The translations under genes and the position numbers were made by a program. Below, piece after piece: positions 37,008 through 46,020 of a stretch of 64,000 bases of DNA. Within the stretch, counting starts at the first letter, position 1; every line of letters begins with the position of its first letter. This stretch comes from Pedobacter sp. PF22-3 (lineage in GTDB: Bacteria; Bacteroidota; Bacteroidia; Sphingobacteriales; Sphingobacteriaceae). The notes under the pieces are model-generated. The model was not told where the DNA came from. It searched no databases and worked only from the letters and a program-made list of their open reading frames with translations. Where the stretch lies: contig NZ_JAPIVP010000008.1 of assembly GCF_026239555.1 (NCBI RefSeq), positions 124,001-188,000 of the forward strand. Reading direction: 5' to 3'.

Positions 37008-38573
37008 ATGAAAAAGATTAATAGATATACATACACCTTCTTGCTCATGGCGACAGTTTGTTTATCGGCATGTAAAAAAAACAACTTAGAAGAAATTACT
37101 AAACTAGAGGTAGACAGGGTTTTTTCGAGCCCGGGTTTAACGGCAACCATAGTTAATAAAACCGGAGTTAAATTAACATGGAATGCTGTACCAAACGCCT
37201 CTTCTTATACCATTGAGGTATACGATAATCCTGATTTTACAGGTACGCCAGTTAAATCAATTGCCAGCATTACCGCAGCACAATTACCCTACACCATCAC
37301 TGGATTAATAGGTGATACGCAATATGCGATTAGGGTAAAAGGTGTTGCACAGGGTGTTGCAGATTCTAAATGGGTAAGCACTTCTGCGAAAACAGATACT
37401 GAGCAAATTTTCCAAACGGTAAACCAAACCAAACTAACAGCAACTTCTGTTGTATTAAACTGGACACCAGGCGAAGCAGCAACAACAATTACCGTAATAC
37501 CTGGAAATATTACGCATACCGTTACTGCTGCAGAAATTGCCGCCGGAGAAGCAACCATAACAGGCTTGACTGGAGAAACAGATTACTCCGCAAGATTACT
37601 GGCCGGTGCGAAAGTTAGGGGAACAGCAACTTTTACCACACTTTATAATTTTACAGGCGCAACACTGGTGAGCCCATCAGATAACCTGGCGGCACTGATT
37701 GCAAATGCTACTGCCGGAACTGTTTTTGGACTTGCACCAGGAAATTATACCGTTAATGCAGATGTTATCGCCTCAAAATCTATCACTTTAAGAGGCACAA
37801 AACCAACTGACAGGCCAATTATTAACGGCATGGTTCTTAGACTAAAAGCTAATGCAGGTTTAACGGTTAAAGATGTGATACTGGATGGTACCGGCTCATT
37901 AAATGGAAATCAAGCTTTTATCTACGATGAAGCATCTGATAATGCTTACGGCAATTTCGTGCTAGAAAACTCAATTGTAAAAAATTATACCAAAGGGCTT
38001 TTCTATGTAAACTTAAAAGCACTTATCGAATCGGTAACTTTTAAAGGAAATATAATTAACAACATTGAATGTAATGGTGGAGATTTTATCGATTTTAGAT
38101 CTGGCTTGGCCAAAACATTAAATTTCACCAACAATACAGTTTATGCCTCTGTTTTAGCCAGGGATTTTATTAGGATGGACCCGGCAGGTTCAACCAATTT
38201 CCCTACCCTAACATCAGTTATTACTGTTGCTACCAACACCTTAAATGGAATTAGTAATGGCGCTTCGAACAGGTTATTTTATGTTCGACTGGCCAAACAC
38301 GAGATTTACTTTTCAAAAAATATCGTGGCTAATTCTGGCGGCATTTTAACCAATCAGGTCTCTACAAACATTGTAGCGGCCAATTTTACAGCTAACAACT
38401 ACTTCGCTGCCCCAACTTTTATTTCGGGTAGTGCAACTGCTGGTGCTAAATACGATGCCGGAACATTTACAACGCTTAATCCTGGTTTTACATCACCGTC
38501 TACAGGTAATTTTACCATCAGTCAGCAGGATTTAAAAACAAACGGAATTGGCGACCCAAGGTGGATAAACTAA
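37008..38573 (+). CDS. Surface lipoprotein with Fn3 domains and beta-helix (DUF4957/DUF5123-like)
   Basis: A 521-residue lipoprotein with lipobox Cys22 (LSAC). Two fibronectin type III-like domains follow (about 35-130 with GVKLTWNAVPNASSYTIEVY, and about 135-215 with SVVLNWTPGEA). From about 220 the chain has the repeats of a right-handed beta-helix (LRGTKPTDRPIINGMVLRLK, FKGNIINNIECNGGDFIDFR, FTNNTVYASVLARDFIRM). Genes of this type (DUF4957/DUF5123) recur behind susCD in pectin loci and are thought to bind glycans on the surface. Catalytic residues of a lyase were not recognised. It is the third gene of the susCD operon and is followed by a terminator. Confidence 0.85.
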   Translation: MKKINRYTYTFLLMATVCLSACKKNNLEEITKLEVDRVFSSPGLTATIVNKTGVKLTWNAVPNASSYTIEVYDNPDFTGTPVKSIASITAAQLPYTITGLIGDTQYAIRVKGVAQGVADSKWVSTSAKTDTEQIFQTVNQTKLTATSVVLNWTPGEAATTITVIPGNITHTVTAAEIAAGEATITGLTGETDYSARLLAGAKVRGTATFTTLYNFTGATLVSPSDNLAALIANATAGTVFGLAPGNYTVNADVIASKSITLRGTKPTDRPIINGMVLRLKANAGLTVKDVILDGTGSLNGNQAFIYDEASDNAYGNFVLENSIVKNYTKGLFYVNLKALIESVTFKGNIINNIECNGGDFIDFRSGLAKTLNFTNNTVYASVLARDFIRMDPAGSTNFPTLTSVITVATNTLNGISNGASNRLFYVRLAKHEIYFSKNIVANSGGILTNQVSTNIVAANFTANNYFAAPTFISGSATAGAKYDAGTFTTLNPGFTSPSTGNFTISQQDLKTNGIGDPRWIN

Positions 38574-38585
38574 TAGACTTATTTT

Positions 38586-38613
38586 AAGGGCAGATAAATT
38601 ATCTGCCTTTTTT
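38586..38613 (+). terminator. Terminator of the susC-susD-DUF4957 operon
   Basis: GGGCAGATAAATTATCTGCC forms a stem of about 7-8 bp followed by TTTTTTG, 13 bases past the stop. Confidence 0.8.
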
Positions 38614-38660
38614 GTTGAAATTTATGCAGGGTCGGTATTTAATAGTTTCCAAATGAAGGA

Positions 38661-38745
38661 TCGTCATGTCGACCGGAGCATCGCGAAGTGGAGAGATCTG
38701 CTTCAATAGATTTCTAGGCTACGTTGCACTCACTCGAGATGACGA
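38661..38745. repeat. REP element, family D, copy 2
   Basis: TCGTCATGTCGACCGGAGCA at the left pairs at its end with TCGAGATGACGA at 38734-38745. GGAGAGATCTG and GATTTCT in the middle form the inner stem, as in copy 1 at 28511. Confidence 0.7.
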
Positions 38746-38810
38746 CTCTTGGATAATGACAATTCAGGAGTTGTTAATTAACAATTAAATTTAGATCTTA
38801 ACTGACCAAA

Positions 38811-39833
38811 ATGAAAAGAATATTTTATTTTAAATTTATCACGTTCCTATTTTTTTATGCTCTTTCTGTTCTCTACCTCCACGCTCAAGGCACAAAATAT
38901 CCTTCAGAAATAATAGTTGCTCAAGATGGAAATGGAAATTATAAAACCATACAGGAAGCCGTAAATTCAGTACGCGATTTAGGCGAGCAGGAAGTTAAAA
39001 TTTATATCAAAAACGGCATTTATAAAGAAAAGTTAATTATTCCATCATGGAAAATCAAAATTACACTTATTGGCGAAAGTGCCGAAAATACCGTTATCAC
39101 CAATGCTGATTACTCGGGTAAAGCCAATCCACTAGGAAAGGATGCTTTTGGCCATACTACATTCAGCACTTATACCTCTTTTACAGTATTGGTTCAGGGT
39201 AATGATAGCCATTTCGAAAATCTAAGTATCATCAATTCGGCAGGTCGCGTAGGCCAGGCTGTTGCCTTGCATGTAGAAGGCGATCGTTTTATAGCGAAAC
39301 ACTGTAGGTTTCTGGGTAACCAGGATACACTTTATGCTGCAATTGAAAATAGCCGCCAGTACTACTTAAACTGTTATATTGAAGGCACTACAGATTTTAT
39401 TTTTGGTAAGGCTACAGTGGTCTTTCAAAATTGTACCATCAAAAGTTTAAGTGATTCTTACGTTACGGCAGCCTCCACTTCAGCACAGCAGAAATTTGGA
39501 TTTGTTTTTCAAAATTGTAAGCTCATAGCAGATCCAGCTGTAACAAAAGCTTATTTGGGCAGACCATGGAGGCCTTATGCTAAAACGGTATTCATGACCT
39601 GCAATCTGGGAAAGCATATTTTGCCTGAAGGCTGGAATCCATGGAAAGGTGACGTGATGTTCCCGGATAAGGAATTAACTGTTTTTTACGCAGAGTATAA
39701 AAATAATGGTGATGGCGCCTCCCCTAAAACGAGGTTACCCTGGGCAAAACAACTCACGGCTAAAGAGGCAAAAAGTTACACTTTAGAAAACATTCTGGGC
39801 GGCATAGATCAATGGAATCCAATCAAAAATTAA
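38811..39833 (+). CDS. Pectinesterase (CE8), first copy
   Basis: A 340-residue exported enzyme (signal peptide 1-25, ending LHAQ) that removes methyl esters from homogalacturonan. It is a right-handed beta-helix of family CE8 with all active-site residues: Gln149 (GQAVAL), Gln171 and Asp172 (NQDTLYA), Asp195 (TTDFIFGKA) and Arg251 (LGRPWRPYAKTVF). The last motif is the family signature. Next to it lies a rhamnogalacturonan acetylesterase gene 4 bases downstream, so both are one transcript. De-esterification exposes the backbone to the lyase and polygalacturonase coded on the other strand. Confidence 0.94.
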   Translation: MKRIFYFKFITFLFFYALSVLYLHAQGTKYPSEIIVAQDGNGNYKTIQEAVNSVRDLGEQEVKIYIKNGIYKEKLIIPSWKIKITLIGESAENTVITNADYSGKANPLGKDAFGHTTFSTYTSFTVLVQGNDSHFENLSIINSAGRVGQAVALHVEGDRFIAKHCRFLGNQDTLYAAIENSRQYYLNCYIEGTTDFIFGKATVVFQNCTIKSLSDSYVTAASTSAQQKFGFVFQNCKLIADPAVTKAYLGRPWRPYAKTVFMTCNLGKHILPEGWNPWKGDVMFPDKELTVFYAEYKNNGDGASPKTRLPWAKQLTAKEAKSYTLENILGGIDQWNPIKN

Positions 39834-39837
39834 TAAA

Positions 39838-40578
39838 ATGAGCACAAATTTTCTTAAGATTTTTACGGCTGGAGTTTTAGCCATTTTAGGCTCTTTTGCC
39901 CCGGTACAAAAGAAAACAAAGCTGTACATCATAGGCGATTCAACTGCTGCCAATAAAGAAGAAAAAGCATACCCCGAAACAGGCTGGGGAATGGCACTTC
40001 AGTCTTACTTTAAAACCGATATTGCGGTTGATAACCGGGCAATGAACGGCAGGAGTACCAAATCGTTCAGGGCCGAAAAACGCTGGGACCCGATATTAGC
40101 AAAGTTAAATCCCGGCGATTATGTTTTTATCGAATTTGGACATAACGATGAGAAAGTTGATAAACCAGCCGTTGGCGTTTCGTTGGCCGATTTCAAAATG
40201 AACTTGATTAACTACGTTATAGAAACCAGAAGCAAAAAAGCTTTGCCGGTTTTACTCACACCCATCTCCCGCAGAAGTTTCAAAAATGGCGTGTTAGTAG
40301 ATTCACATGGCGATTATCCACGCATTACCCGTCAGGTGGCAGACTCACTTCAGGTTCCATTAATTGATATGCTGGCAAAAACCCAAAGTTTACTAACCCG
40401 CCTGGGAGATAAACCATCCATCAAATTATTCAATTATGTTGATTCGGGAAATATAAATTATCCAATGGGCAAAAAAGATGATACGCATTTAAGTCCAGAG
40501 GGCGCTAAACAGGTTGCAGGATTGGTTGTGAAAGGGATTAAGGAGTTGAAGTTGAGTTTAGCGAAACGTTTGAAGTAA
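39838..40578 (+). CDS. Rhamnogalacturonan acetylesterase (SGNH/GDSL, CE12)
   Basis: A 246-residue SGNH hydrolase that removes acetyl groups from rhamnogalacturonan. The four blocks are visible: Ser35 in IIGDSTAANK, Gly/Asn around GRSTKSF (near 70), Asn103 in FGHNDEK, and Asp214 with His217 in KKDDTHLSPEGA. The YPETGWGMALQSYF segment is typical of CE12. The N-terminus has a hydrophobic stretch (8-23) consistent with an uncleaved or weak signal peptide. It follows the pectinesterase by 4 bases. An acetylxylan or pectin acetylesterase role cannot be excluded. Confidence 0.9.
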   Translation: MSTNFLKIFTAGVLAILGSFAPVQKKTKLYIIGDSTAANKEEKAYPETGWGMALQSYFKTDIAVDNRAMNGRSTKSFRAEKRWDPILAKLNPGDYVFIEFGHNDEKVDKPAVGVSLADFKMNLINYVIETRSKKALPVLLTPISRRSFKNGVLVDSHGDYPRITRQVADSLQVPLIDMLAKTQSLLTRLGDKPSIKLFNYVDSGNINYPMGKKDDTHLSPEGAKQVAGLVVKGIKELKLSLAKRLK

Positions 40579-40682
40579 AAAATATAGTCTGTCATCCTGA
40601 ACGCAGTGAAAGATCTTTTTTTACCACCGAGTGCCCCGAGAAATTCACTGAGTACGCAGCGTTGGGCGTATAAACATGATCA

Positions 40683-40790
40683 TCGTCCTCGTTTTAAACG
40701 AGGATGCATGAGAATGGCGATTTTATCGCCAATAGCATCATAATACCGCATTACAAATGCGCATCTCGCTAATCCTCGTTACAAAAGAAG
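40683..40790. repeat. Multi-hairpin repeat, family B, copy 3
   Basis: Three perfect hairpins follow each other: CCTCGTTTTAAACGAGG (40687-40703), GGCGATTTTATCGCC (40716-40730) and CGCATTACAAATGCG (40747-40761). CATCTCGCTAATCCTCGTTA comes after. The linker ATGCATGAGAA between the first two is identical to that at 1741. Confidence 0.8.
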
Positions 40791-40812
40791 ACTATTAAAC
40801 TCCAATAGAAAG

Positions 40813-40899
40813 GTCGTCCTCGACTGAAGCACAGCGGAACGGAGAGATCTGCCAGATATAGATTTCTCGCCTACGATGGCACTCCGCTAGAAATAACGA
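40813..40899. repeat. REP element, family D, copy 3 (decayed)
   Basis: GTCGTCCTCGACTGAAGCAC, then AGCGGAACGGAGAGATCT, and ATAGATTTCTCGCCTACGAT with a right arm ending AGAAATAACGAA. The parts are those of the copies at 28511 and 38661, with more mismatches. Together with family B copy 3 it fills the 399-base gap 40579-40977. Confidence 0.6.
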
Positions 40900-40916
40900 A
40901 CTGAGTGCAAAACAAA

Positions 40917-40958
40917 AAGCCGCAAACCCACAGATTAACATCCATGTTTTTGCGGCTT
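40917..40958 (-). terminator. Terminator of the GapN-like gene
   Basis: AAGCCGCAAA pairs with TTTGCGGCTT (10 bp) around a 22-base loop, and the minus strand continues with TTTTTGTTTTG. It lies 20 bases past the gene. Confidence 0.8.
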
Positions 40959-40977
40959 GGTTTTATAAACTGATCTT

Positions 40978-42603
40978 TTAAAAAATATACTTTGTACTTA
41001 AAAAGTTCGAATCATCTCCTTTAACAATTTCGTTTAATAACTTTTTATTATCATCTGTAAATTTGGTTGCTACCAAAGAACGGATAGAGAACGAACGCAA
41101 TGCATCTACTACAGAAAGTGTCCCTTCAGCGCTGTCTTTACGGCCTGTAAAAGGAAACGCATCCGGTCCACGTTGGCATTGGCAATTGATGTTTACCCTA
41201 CTTACCTGATTAACCAAAGGATCGATCAACGAAGAAATTACCGCAGCATTGTTACTGAAAATACTGACCTGCTGGCCATGTGGCGAATCAATTAAATATT
41301 CAATAGGCTCTTCTAGGTCATCAAATGGAACAACCGGAACAATCGGGCCAAACTGTTCTTCCCGGTAGAGTTTCATATTTCCGTTTACCGGATAAACAAT
41401 GGCCGGATAAACAAAAGTTTCTAACGTTTGTCCACCATTTTTATTAATCACTTTAGCACCATGTGAAACGGCATCATCAATACATTCTTTTAAATACTCA
41501 GGTTTGTTCAGCTCTGGCAGTGGTGTAAGGTTTACCCCTTTTTCCCAAGGCATGCCAAATTTTAGTTTTTCTACTTCTGCAGACAAACGTTTTAAGAATT
41601 CCTGAGCTAAACTGCGGTGCACATAAACAATTTTAATGGCAGTACAACGCTGTCCGTTAAAAGAAAGTGAGCCCAGTACAGTTTCAGAAACCGCCAGGTC
41701 AAGATCAGCATCTTTCGTGATGATCGCCGCATTTTTTGCATCCAAACCTAAAATTGCCCTTAAACGGTTTACTTTAGGGTGCAGTTTTTTCAGTTCGTTG
41801 GCCACCTTACTTGAACCAATTAAGGTAAGCACATTTATTTTTCCCGATTTCATCAATCCCGGAACGATGGTATTACCACGACCATAAATGGTATTCACCA
41901 CACCCTTAGGAAAACTCGAACGGAAAGCCTCCAGTAAGGGATAATGCAATAAGGTACCGTGCTTAGGTGGTTTGAATAAAAGCGTATTGCCCATAATCAA
42001 AGCTGGGATAAGCGTAGTAAAAGTCTCGTTTAACGGATAGTTAAATGGCCCCATACAAAGTACTACCCCTAACGGAGAACGTCTCACCTGGGCCACGATT
42101 CCCTGCTCTATTTCAAAACGGGATGACTGCCTATCGATATCTTTCAACGCATCAATGGTGGCATAGATATATTCAACCGTACGGTCAAATTCTTTAACCG
42201 AATCGGCATAAGATTTTCCAATCTCCCACATAATCAGTTTGGCAACAATTTCCTTTTGCTCAACCATTTTATGGGTAAAATTTTCTACACAGGCAATGCG
42301 GTCGGCAACACTCATGGTTGGCCACTGCCCCCGACCATTATCATAAGCGGCCACGGCTGCATCTAAAGCTTCTGTCGACTCCTTCTCTGTACAAACAGGG
42401 AAACTACCAATACGCTTGCGCGTTAAGCCTTCAGGGGTTCTTATGCATACCGGAGAATACACTTCATTAAATGGTCCATTCCACGGTTTCATTTCTCCAT
42501 TAGATAGAAACTCCTTTTGATTGATTTCTTCCTTGAGCCTAAATTCATCTGGAATCTGGCTTTCTTCAACGAAAATACTTTCGAGGTTTAGCGTTGTACT
42601 CAA
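40978..42603 (-). CDS. gapN: GapN-like aldehyde dehydrogenase (NADP-dependent glyceraldehyde-3-phosphate dehydrogenase)
   Basis: A 541-residue aldehyde dehydrogenase. The nucleophile is Cys320 (FNGQRCTAI), oxyanion Asn188 (GPFNYPLNE), and cofactor Lys211 (LLFKPPKHG). The FPFTGRKDSAEGTLSVVDAL end is typical of the GapN group, which oxidises glyceraldehyde 3-phosphate to 3-phosphoglycerate while reducing NADP. The usual general-base Glu in a LELGGK motif is replaced: here the segment reads ILGLDAKNAAI with Gly286. It is last in the leftward uronate run, behind ExuT, where KDPG aldolase makes its presumed substrate. Confidence 0.85.
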   Translation of the reverse strand: MSTTLNLESIFVEESQIPDEFRLKEEINQKEFLSNGEMKPWNGPFNEVYSPVCIRTPEGLTRKRIGSFPVCTEKESTEALDAAVAAYDNGRGQWPTMSVADRIACVENFTHKMVEQKEIVAKLIMWEIGKSYADSVKEFDRTVEYIYATIDALKDIDRQSSRFEIEQGIVAQVRRSPLGVVLCMGPFNYPLNETFTTLIPALIMGNTLLFKPPKHGTLLHYPLLEAFRSSFPKGVVNTIYGRGNTIVPGLMKSGKINVLTLIGSSKVANELKKLHPKVNRLRAILGLDAKNAAIITKDADLDLAVSETVLGSLSFNGQRCTAIKIVYVHRSLAQEFLKRLSAEVEKLKFGMPWEKGVNLTPLPELNKPEYLKECIDDAVSHGAKVINKNGGQTLETFVYPAIVYPVNGNMKLYREEQFGPIVPVVPFDDLEEPIEYLIDSPHGQQVSIFSNNAAVISSLIDPLVNQVSRVNINCQCQRGPDAFPFTGRKDSAEGTLSVVDALRSFSIRSLVATKFTDDNKKLLNEIVKGDDSNFLSTKYIF

Positions 42604-42677
42604 TTTTATTTGTTGTTAAGGTTAAATTAATGTTAAATCTATAGTTTAAGTATAGATTAATGTTTTATAAAAAGCAT

Positions 42678-42714
42678 CAAAGATTTAGGCACAATAATAT
42701 TGCCTAAATCTTTG
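42678..42714 (-). terminator. Terminator between exuT and the GapN-like gene
   Basis: CAAAGATTTAGGCA pairs with TGCCTAAATCTTTG (14 bp) around an AATAATATT-type loop. On the minus strand ATGCTTTTTATAAAAC follows. It lies 10 bases past the exuT stop, so gapN probably has its own promoter or depends on read-through. Confidence 0.8.
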
Positions 42715-42723
42715 GGAGTTGAA

Positions 42724-44169
42724 TTATTTAACTGTTATTACTTTATATTTTGGAACGAGTGTTTTCATTACCGTCCAGCCAATGAGGTAAGCCACCGCAC
42801 AGAAAGAGAAAACGATAAAATAACCTGCTTCTTTACCCTGAAAGCCCATAAAAGTCATTTGTGTATCTCCGGCATAGGTAAACAGCACGCCAGAACCTTT
42901 GTTGATAAAAAATGACCCTACGCCTCCAGCCATACCACCAATCCCGGTTACAGTAGCAATAGCCTGACGAGGGAACATATCACTCACGGTGGTGAATATA
43001 TTGGCCGACCAGGCCTGGTGCGCAGCACCCGCAATACCAATAATAATTACCGGCAACCAGTAGGTATAGTGGCCTAAAGGTTGTGCGAATAATGCTAACA
43101 GCGGGAAAAATGCAAAAATCAACATGGATTTCATCCTGCCATCGTAAGGGTTCATATTTTTCTTGCCGATAAAATAAGACGGCAACCAACCCCCAATAAT
43201 CGATAACAAGGTGATTACATACAATATAAATAATGGGAAAGCACTTTCGGTACCGCTCATTTTATAAATATCTTTCAGGTACGCTGGCGACCAAAACAGG
43301 TAAAACCACCAAACCCCATCGGTCATAAATTTACCAAAAGCAAAAGCCCAGGTTTGTTTAAACTTAAGGCAATCCGCAAACGATAGTTTTTTTACGGACG
43401 ATGCTGCGGTAACCGTTTCGCTAATTTGCTCGTGCGCCACAATATCTTGCTGGATGTAGGCTAATTCTTCTTTATTTACACGCAAGTGATTTTCTGGTTT
43501 ACCATAAAGTAGAATCCAGAATAACATCCAGATAAAACCTAAAGCACCGATAATAATAAACGACATTTCCCAGCCATATGCATCAGCAATATACGGAATG
43601 GTAACAGGGGCTGCCAAAGCACCAACTGTTGCGCCTGCATTAAAAATACTGGTGGCAAATGCACGGTCTTTTTTAGGAAAATACTCGGCTGTAGCTTTAA
43701 TGGCTGCCGGAAAATTTCCTGCCTCGCCAAGGGCCAGTACAAAACGGGCAAAAATAAACAGCGAAAGACTGGTGGACAGGATTAATGTCGTATTACCAAC
43801 TGTAGACAGCGCATCTTTTGCACCGGCAAAACTCATCACCCAGGAACCGGTAATGATGCCTGAAGTAGCAATACCGCAAAAAGCGTGGATACAAGCACCT
43901 ACCGACCAAATTCCAATTGCCCAAAGGAAACCTTTTTTAGTGTCCATCCAATCAACAAACCGCCCTGCAACCAACATCGATCCGGCATAAAAAAGAGAGA
44001 ATAAAGCTGTAATGGTTCCATAGTCACTATCTGTCCAATGAAATTCGGGCACAAAATAGTCTTTCCATGTAAGTGAAAGTACCTGTCGATCTAAATAGTT
44101 AATGGTGGTTGCAACAAATAACAGTGCACATATGGTCCATCTGTAATTGCTGATTTTTGGTTGGCTCAT
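42724..44169 (-). CDS. exuT: Hexuronate transporter (MFS, ExuT-like)
   Basis: A 481-residue inner-membrane permease with twelve predicted helices of the anion:cation symporter group (ExuT/GudP-like). Marks are the N-terminal RWTICALLFVATTINYLDRQ, which matches the family opening, and LALGEAGNFPAAIKATAEYFP with the RxxxGxxEaxxFPa-like pattern (near 165). The central loop (about 225-270) is longer than usual. Its place right behind KdgA and before GapN, among the Uxa genes, supports galacturonate or glucuronate as cargo. It begins 29 bases after kdgA. Confidence 0.9.
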   Translation of the reverse strand: MSQPKISNYRWTICALLFVATTINYLDRQVLSLTWKDYFVPEFHWTDSDYGTITALFSLFYAGSMLVAGRFVDWMDTKKGFLWAIGIWSVGACIHAFCGIATSGIITGSWVMSFAGAKDALSTVGNTTLILSTSLSLFIFARFVLALGEAGNFPAAIKATAEYFPKKDRAFATSIFNAGATVGALAAPVTIPYIADAYGWEMSFIIIGALGFIWMLFWILLYGKPENHLRVNKEELAYIQQDIVAHEQISETVTAASSVKKLSFADCLKFKQTWAFAFGKFMTDGVWWFYLFWSPAYLKDIYKMSGTESAFPLFILYVITLLSIIGGWLPSYFIGKKNMNPYDGRMKSMLIFAFFPLLALFAQPLGHYTYWLPVIIIGIAGAAHQAWSANIFTTVSDMFPRQAIATVTGIGGMAGGVGSFFINKGSGVLFTYAGDTQMTFMGFQGKEAGYFIVFSFCAVAYLIGWTVMKTLVPKYKVITVK

Positions 44170-44198
44170 TTCGGTTGTTTGTGGTTAGGGGATTGAGG

Positions 44199-44861
44199 TT
44201 ATTTACTTTGCTTAATGAGTTCAAGCGCCAGCTGTGTATTGTCGTGAAGCTCATCGTAAAGCCCCTTGCTCATCACATCCTTACTAATTAATTTGCTGCC
44301 CATACCTACAGCGCAAACCCCAGCTTTAAACCAGGTTTTTAAATTTTCGGCATTAATTTCTACACCGCCTGTAGGCATAAATAACTGCCCGGCGAAAAGA
44401 TCTTTAATTGATGAAATAAATTCAGGGCCTAAAATATTTGCCGGAAAAATTTTGATCAACATAGCTTTGTGTTCTTGTGCCACGCTGATTTCGGTTGGTG
44501 TCATACAACCTGGTACCCAAAGCATGTTAATTTTGTTTGCAATTTCTGCAACTGCCGGATTTACGATCGGTGCCACGATAAAATCTGTTCCAGCTTCGAT
44601 AAAAGCATTTGCATCTGCAGGAGTTTTAATGGTTCCAATACCCAGATAAAGATCTGGCATTTCTGCATCACGGATTTCTTTTAACTTTTTAAAGTTAGAC
44701 AATGCCGATTTACCACGATTGGTATATTCGAAAACACGAACACCTGCTTTATACAAAGTGCGTAATATTTCTACACTACCCGATTCGCTATCCTGATAAA
44801 AAAGCGGTAACATGCCTTGCTCTAAGATGGCATCTAAAATTTTGTGCTTATTGCTAATCAT
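44199..44861 (-). CDS. kdgA: KDPG / KHG aldolase
   Basis: A 220-residue class I aldolase (Eda family) that splits 2-keto-3-deoxy-6-phosphogluconate into pyruvate and glyceraldehyde 3-phosphate. The Schiff-base Lys137 lies in MLIKIFPAN and the catalytic Glu45 in VRVFEYTNRG. The GCMTPTEIS segment (118-126) and MPTGGVE bind phosphate. Length is normal. Its start codon overlaps the kdgK stop by 4 bases (ATGA), so the two are translationally coupled and made together. Confidence 0.95.
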   Translation of the reverse strand: MISNKHKILDAILEQGMLPLFYQDSESGSVEILRTLYKAGVRVFEYTNRGKSALSNFKKLKEIRDAEMPDLYLGIGTIKTPADANAFIEAGTDFIVAPIVNPAVAEIANKINMLWVPGCMTPTEISVAQEHKAMLIKIFPANILGPEFISSIKDLFAGQLFMPTGGVEINAENLKTWFKAGVCAVGMGSKLISKDVMSKGLYDELHDNTQLALELIKQSK

Positions 44862-45907
44862 CGTATTATTCTTTTTTCTATATCGGCTACAGTACTGGTT
44901 GTAGCATCACTTGGAATGTATAATTTATCGTATGCGGCAGCGGTGGCAAAATTTAACATTTCTTTTGCAGGCAGTTGGTTGTAAAAGCCATAAATCAGGC
45001 CTGCCATAAAACAATCTCCGCTGCCCACCTTATCCAAAATTTCTTCAGAAACATATTCTTCAGAAACCGTTAATTCATTGTCTGTATAAATGGCAGTATA
45101 ATACCGTATGCCCTTTCCATGGTCGAACCTGAAAGTATTGGCAACCGCTTTACACGCCGGAAACAAACTTAATATTTCTTTAGAAGTATCAGCTGCCTGT
45201 TGCAGTAACGTTTCCTTTGCATAACCCTCTGTTGGTATTAAATCTTCATGAAGTGCGGTGCCCAACATTTTATTGGCTGCCCAAACATTACCCATAATCA
45301 GTGTACAATATTGAGCCAGTTCTGGCAAAATATCAATCGGTTCCTTTCCATATTTCCACAGCTTTGCACGATAGTTTAAATCAAGTGATATGGTAATATT
45401 TTTTGCACTTGCCGCTTTTAATGCTTCCAAACAAACGTCGGCAATATTTTGATTAATGGCCGGGCATATGGCACTGAAATGGAACCAGGCTACATCTTCA
45501 AAAACATCGTCCCAGTTAATCTGTCCAACTTTTAAATCGGCATACGCCGAATTGGCCCGGTCGTAAATTACCCCTGCATTTTTAAGGTCTTTCCCTTTAG
45601 GCAAATAGTACAAACCTAAACGTTCACCGTGGTAAACCATAGGTGTAGTATCGATATTGCGGACATTAAGGTAGTCAATAATTTCGCGGGTAACAGAATT
45701 ATCTGGCACAGCCGAAAGGTAGGCCGAAGGTACATTCCACAAGGCTAAGGCCGTGGCTACATTAAGCTCGGCCCCACCTACATAAAATGGAAGTTTATTT
45801 TCATTTAACCATACACCATCCATATCCGGACAGATGCGCAAAAGTATTTCACCAAAGCTTAAAACTTTTTTTCCTTTTTCAGCTGAATCGAAGATTTGGG
45901 TTTTCAT
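44858..45907 (-). CDS. kdgK: 2-keto-3-deoxygluconate kinase (PfkB family)
   Basis: A 349-residue ribokinase-fold kinase that phosphorylates 2-keto-3-deoxygluconate at O6. N-terminal GEILLRICPD and GGAELNVATALALWN (44-58) bind substrate; the C-terminal PfkB signature DKVGSGDCFMAG carries the catalytic Asp298 and anion hole. It follows UxaC by 113 bases and overlaps kdgA by 4 bases. The substrate is inferred from the position between the isomerase and the aldolase genes, which is decisive since PfkB kinases vary. Confidence 0.93.
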   Translation of the reverse strand: MKTQIFDSAEKGKKVLSFGEILLRICPDMDGVWLNENKLPFYVGGAELNVATALALWNVPSAYLSAVPDNSVTREIIDYLNVRNIDTTPMVYHGERLGLYYLPKGKDLKNAGVIYDRANSAYADLKVGQINWDDVFEDVAWFHFSAICPAINQNIADVCLEALKAASAKNITISLDLNYRAKLWKYGKEPIDILPELAQYCTLIMGNVWAANKMLGTALHEDLIPTEGYAKETLLQQAADTSKEILSLFPACKAVANTFRFDHGKGIRYYTAIYTDNELTVSEEYVSEEILDKVGSGDCFMAGLIYGFYNQLPAKEMLNFATAAAYDKLYIPSDATTSTVADIEKRIIR

Positions 45908-46020
45908 TTTAGTTCTGATTGGCGTATTTCATACTGTTTTCTGTATCCGAATGAAAATGAAAGGAAAACGATTGAAATGATTTGATTCCAATAAAATACC
46001 TTCCAAAAGCCTGATTTTAG

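Noticed and set aside
37008..38573. Assignment as an active pectate lyase
   Set aside because: The protein has a beta-helix, but no catalytic residues of a known lyase family were recognised, and its place behind susD fits a surface-binding lipoprotein better.
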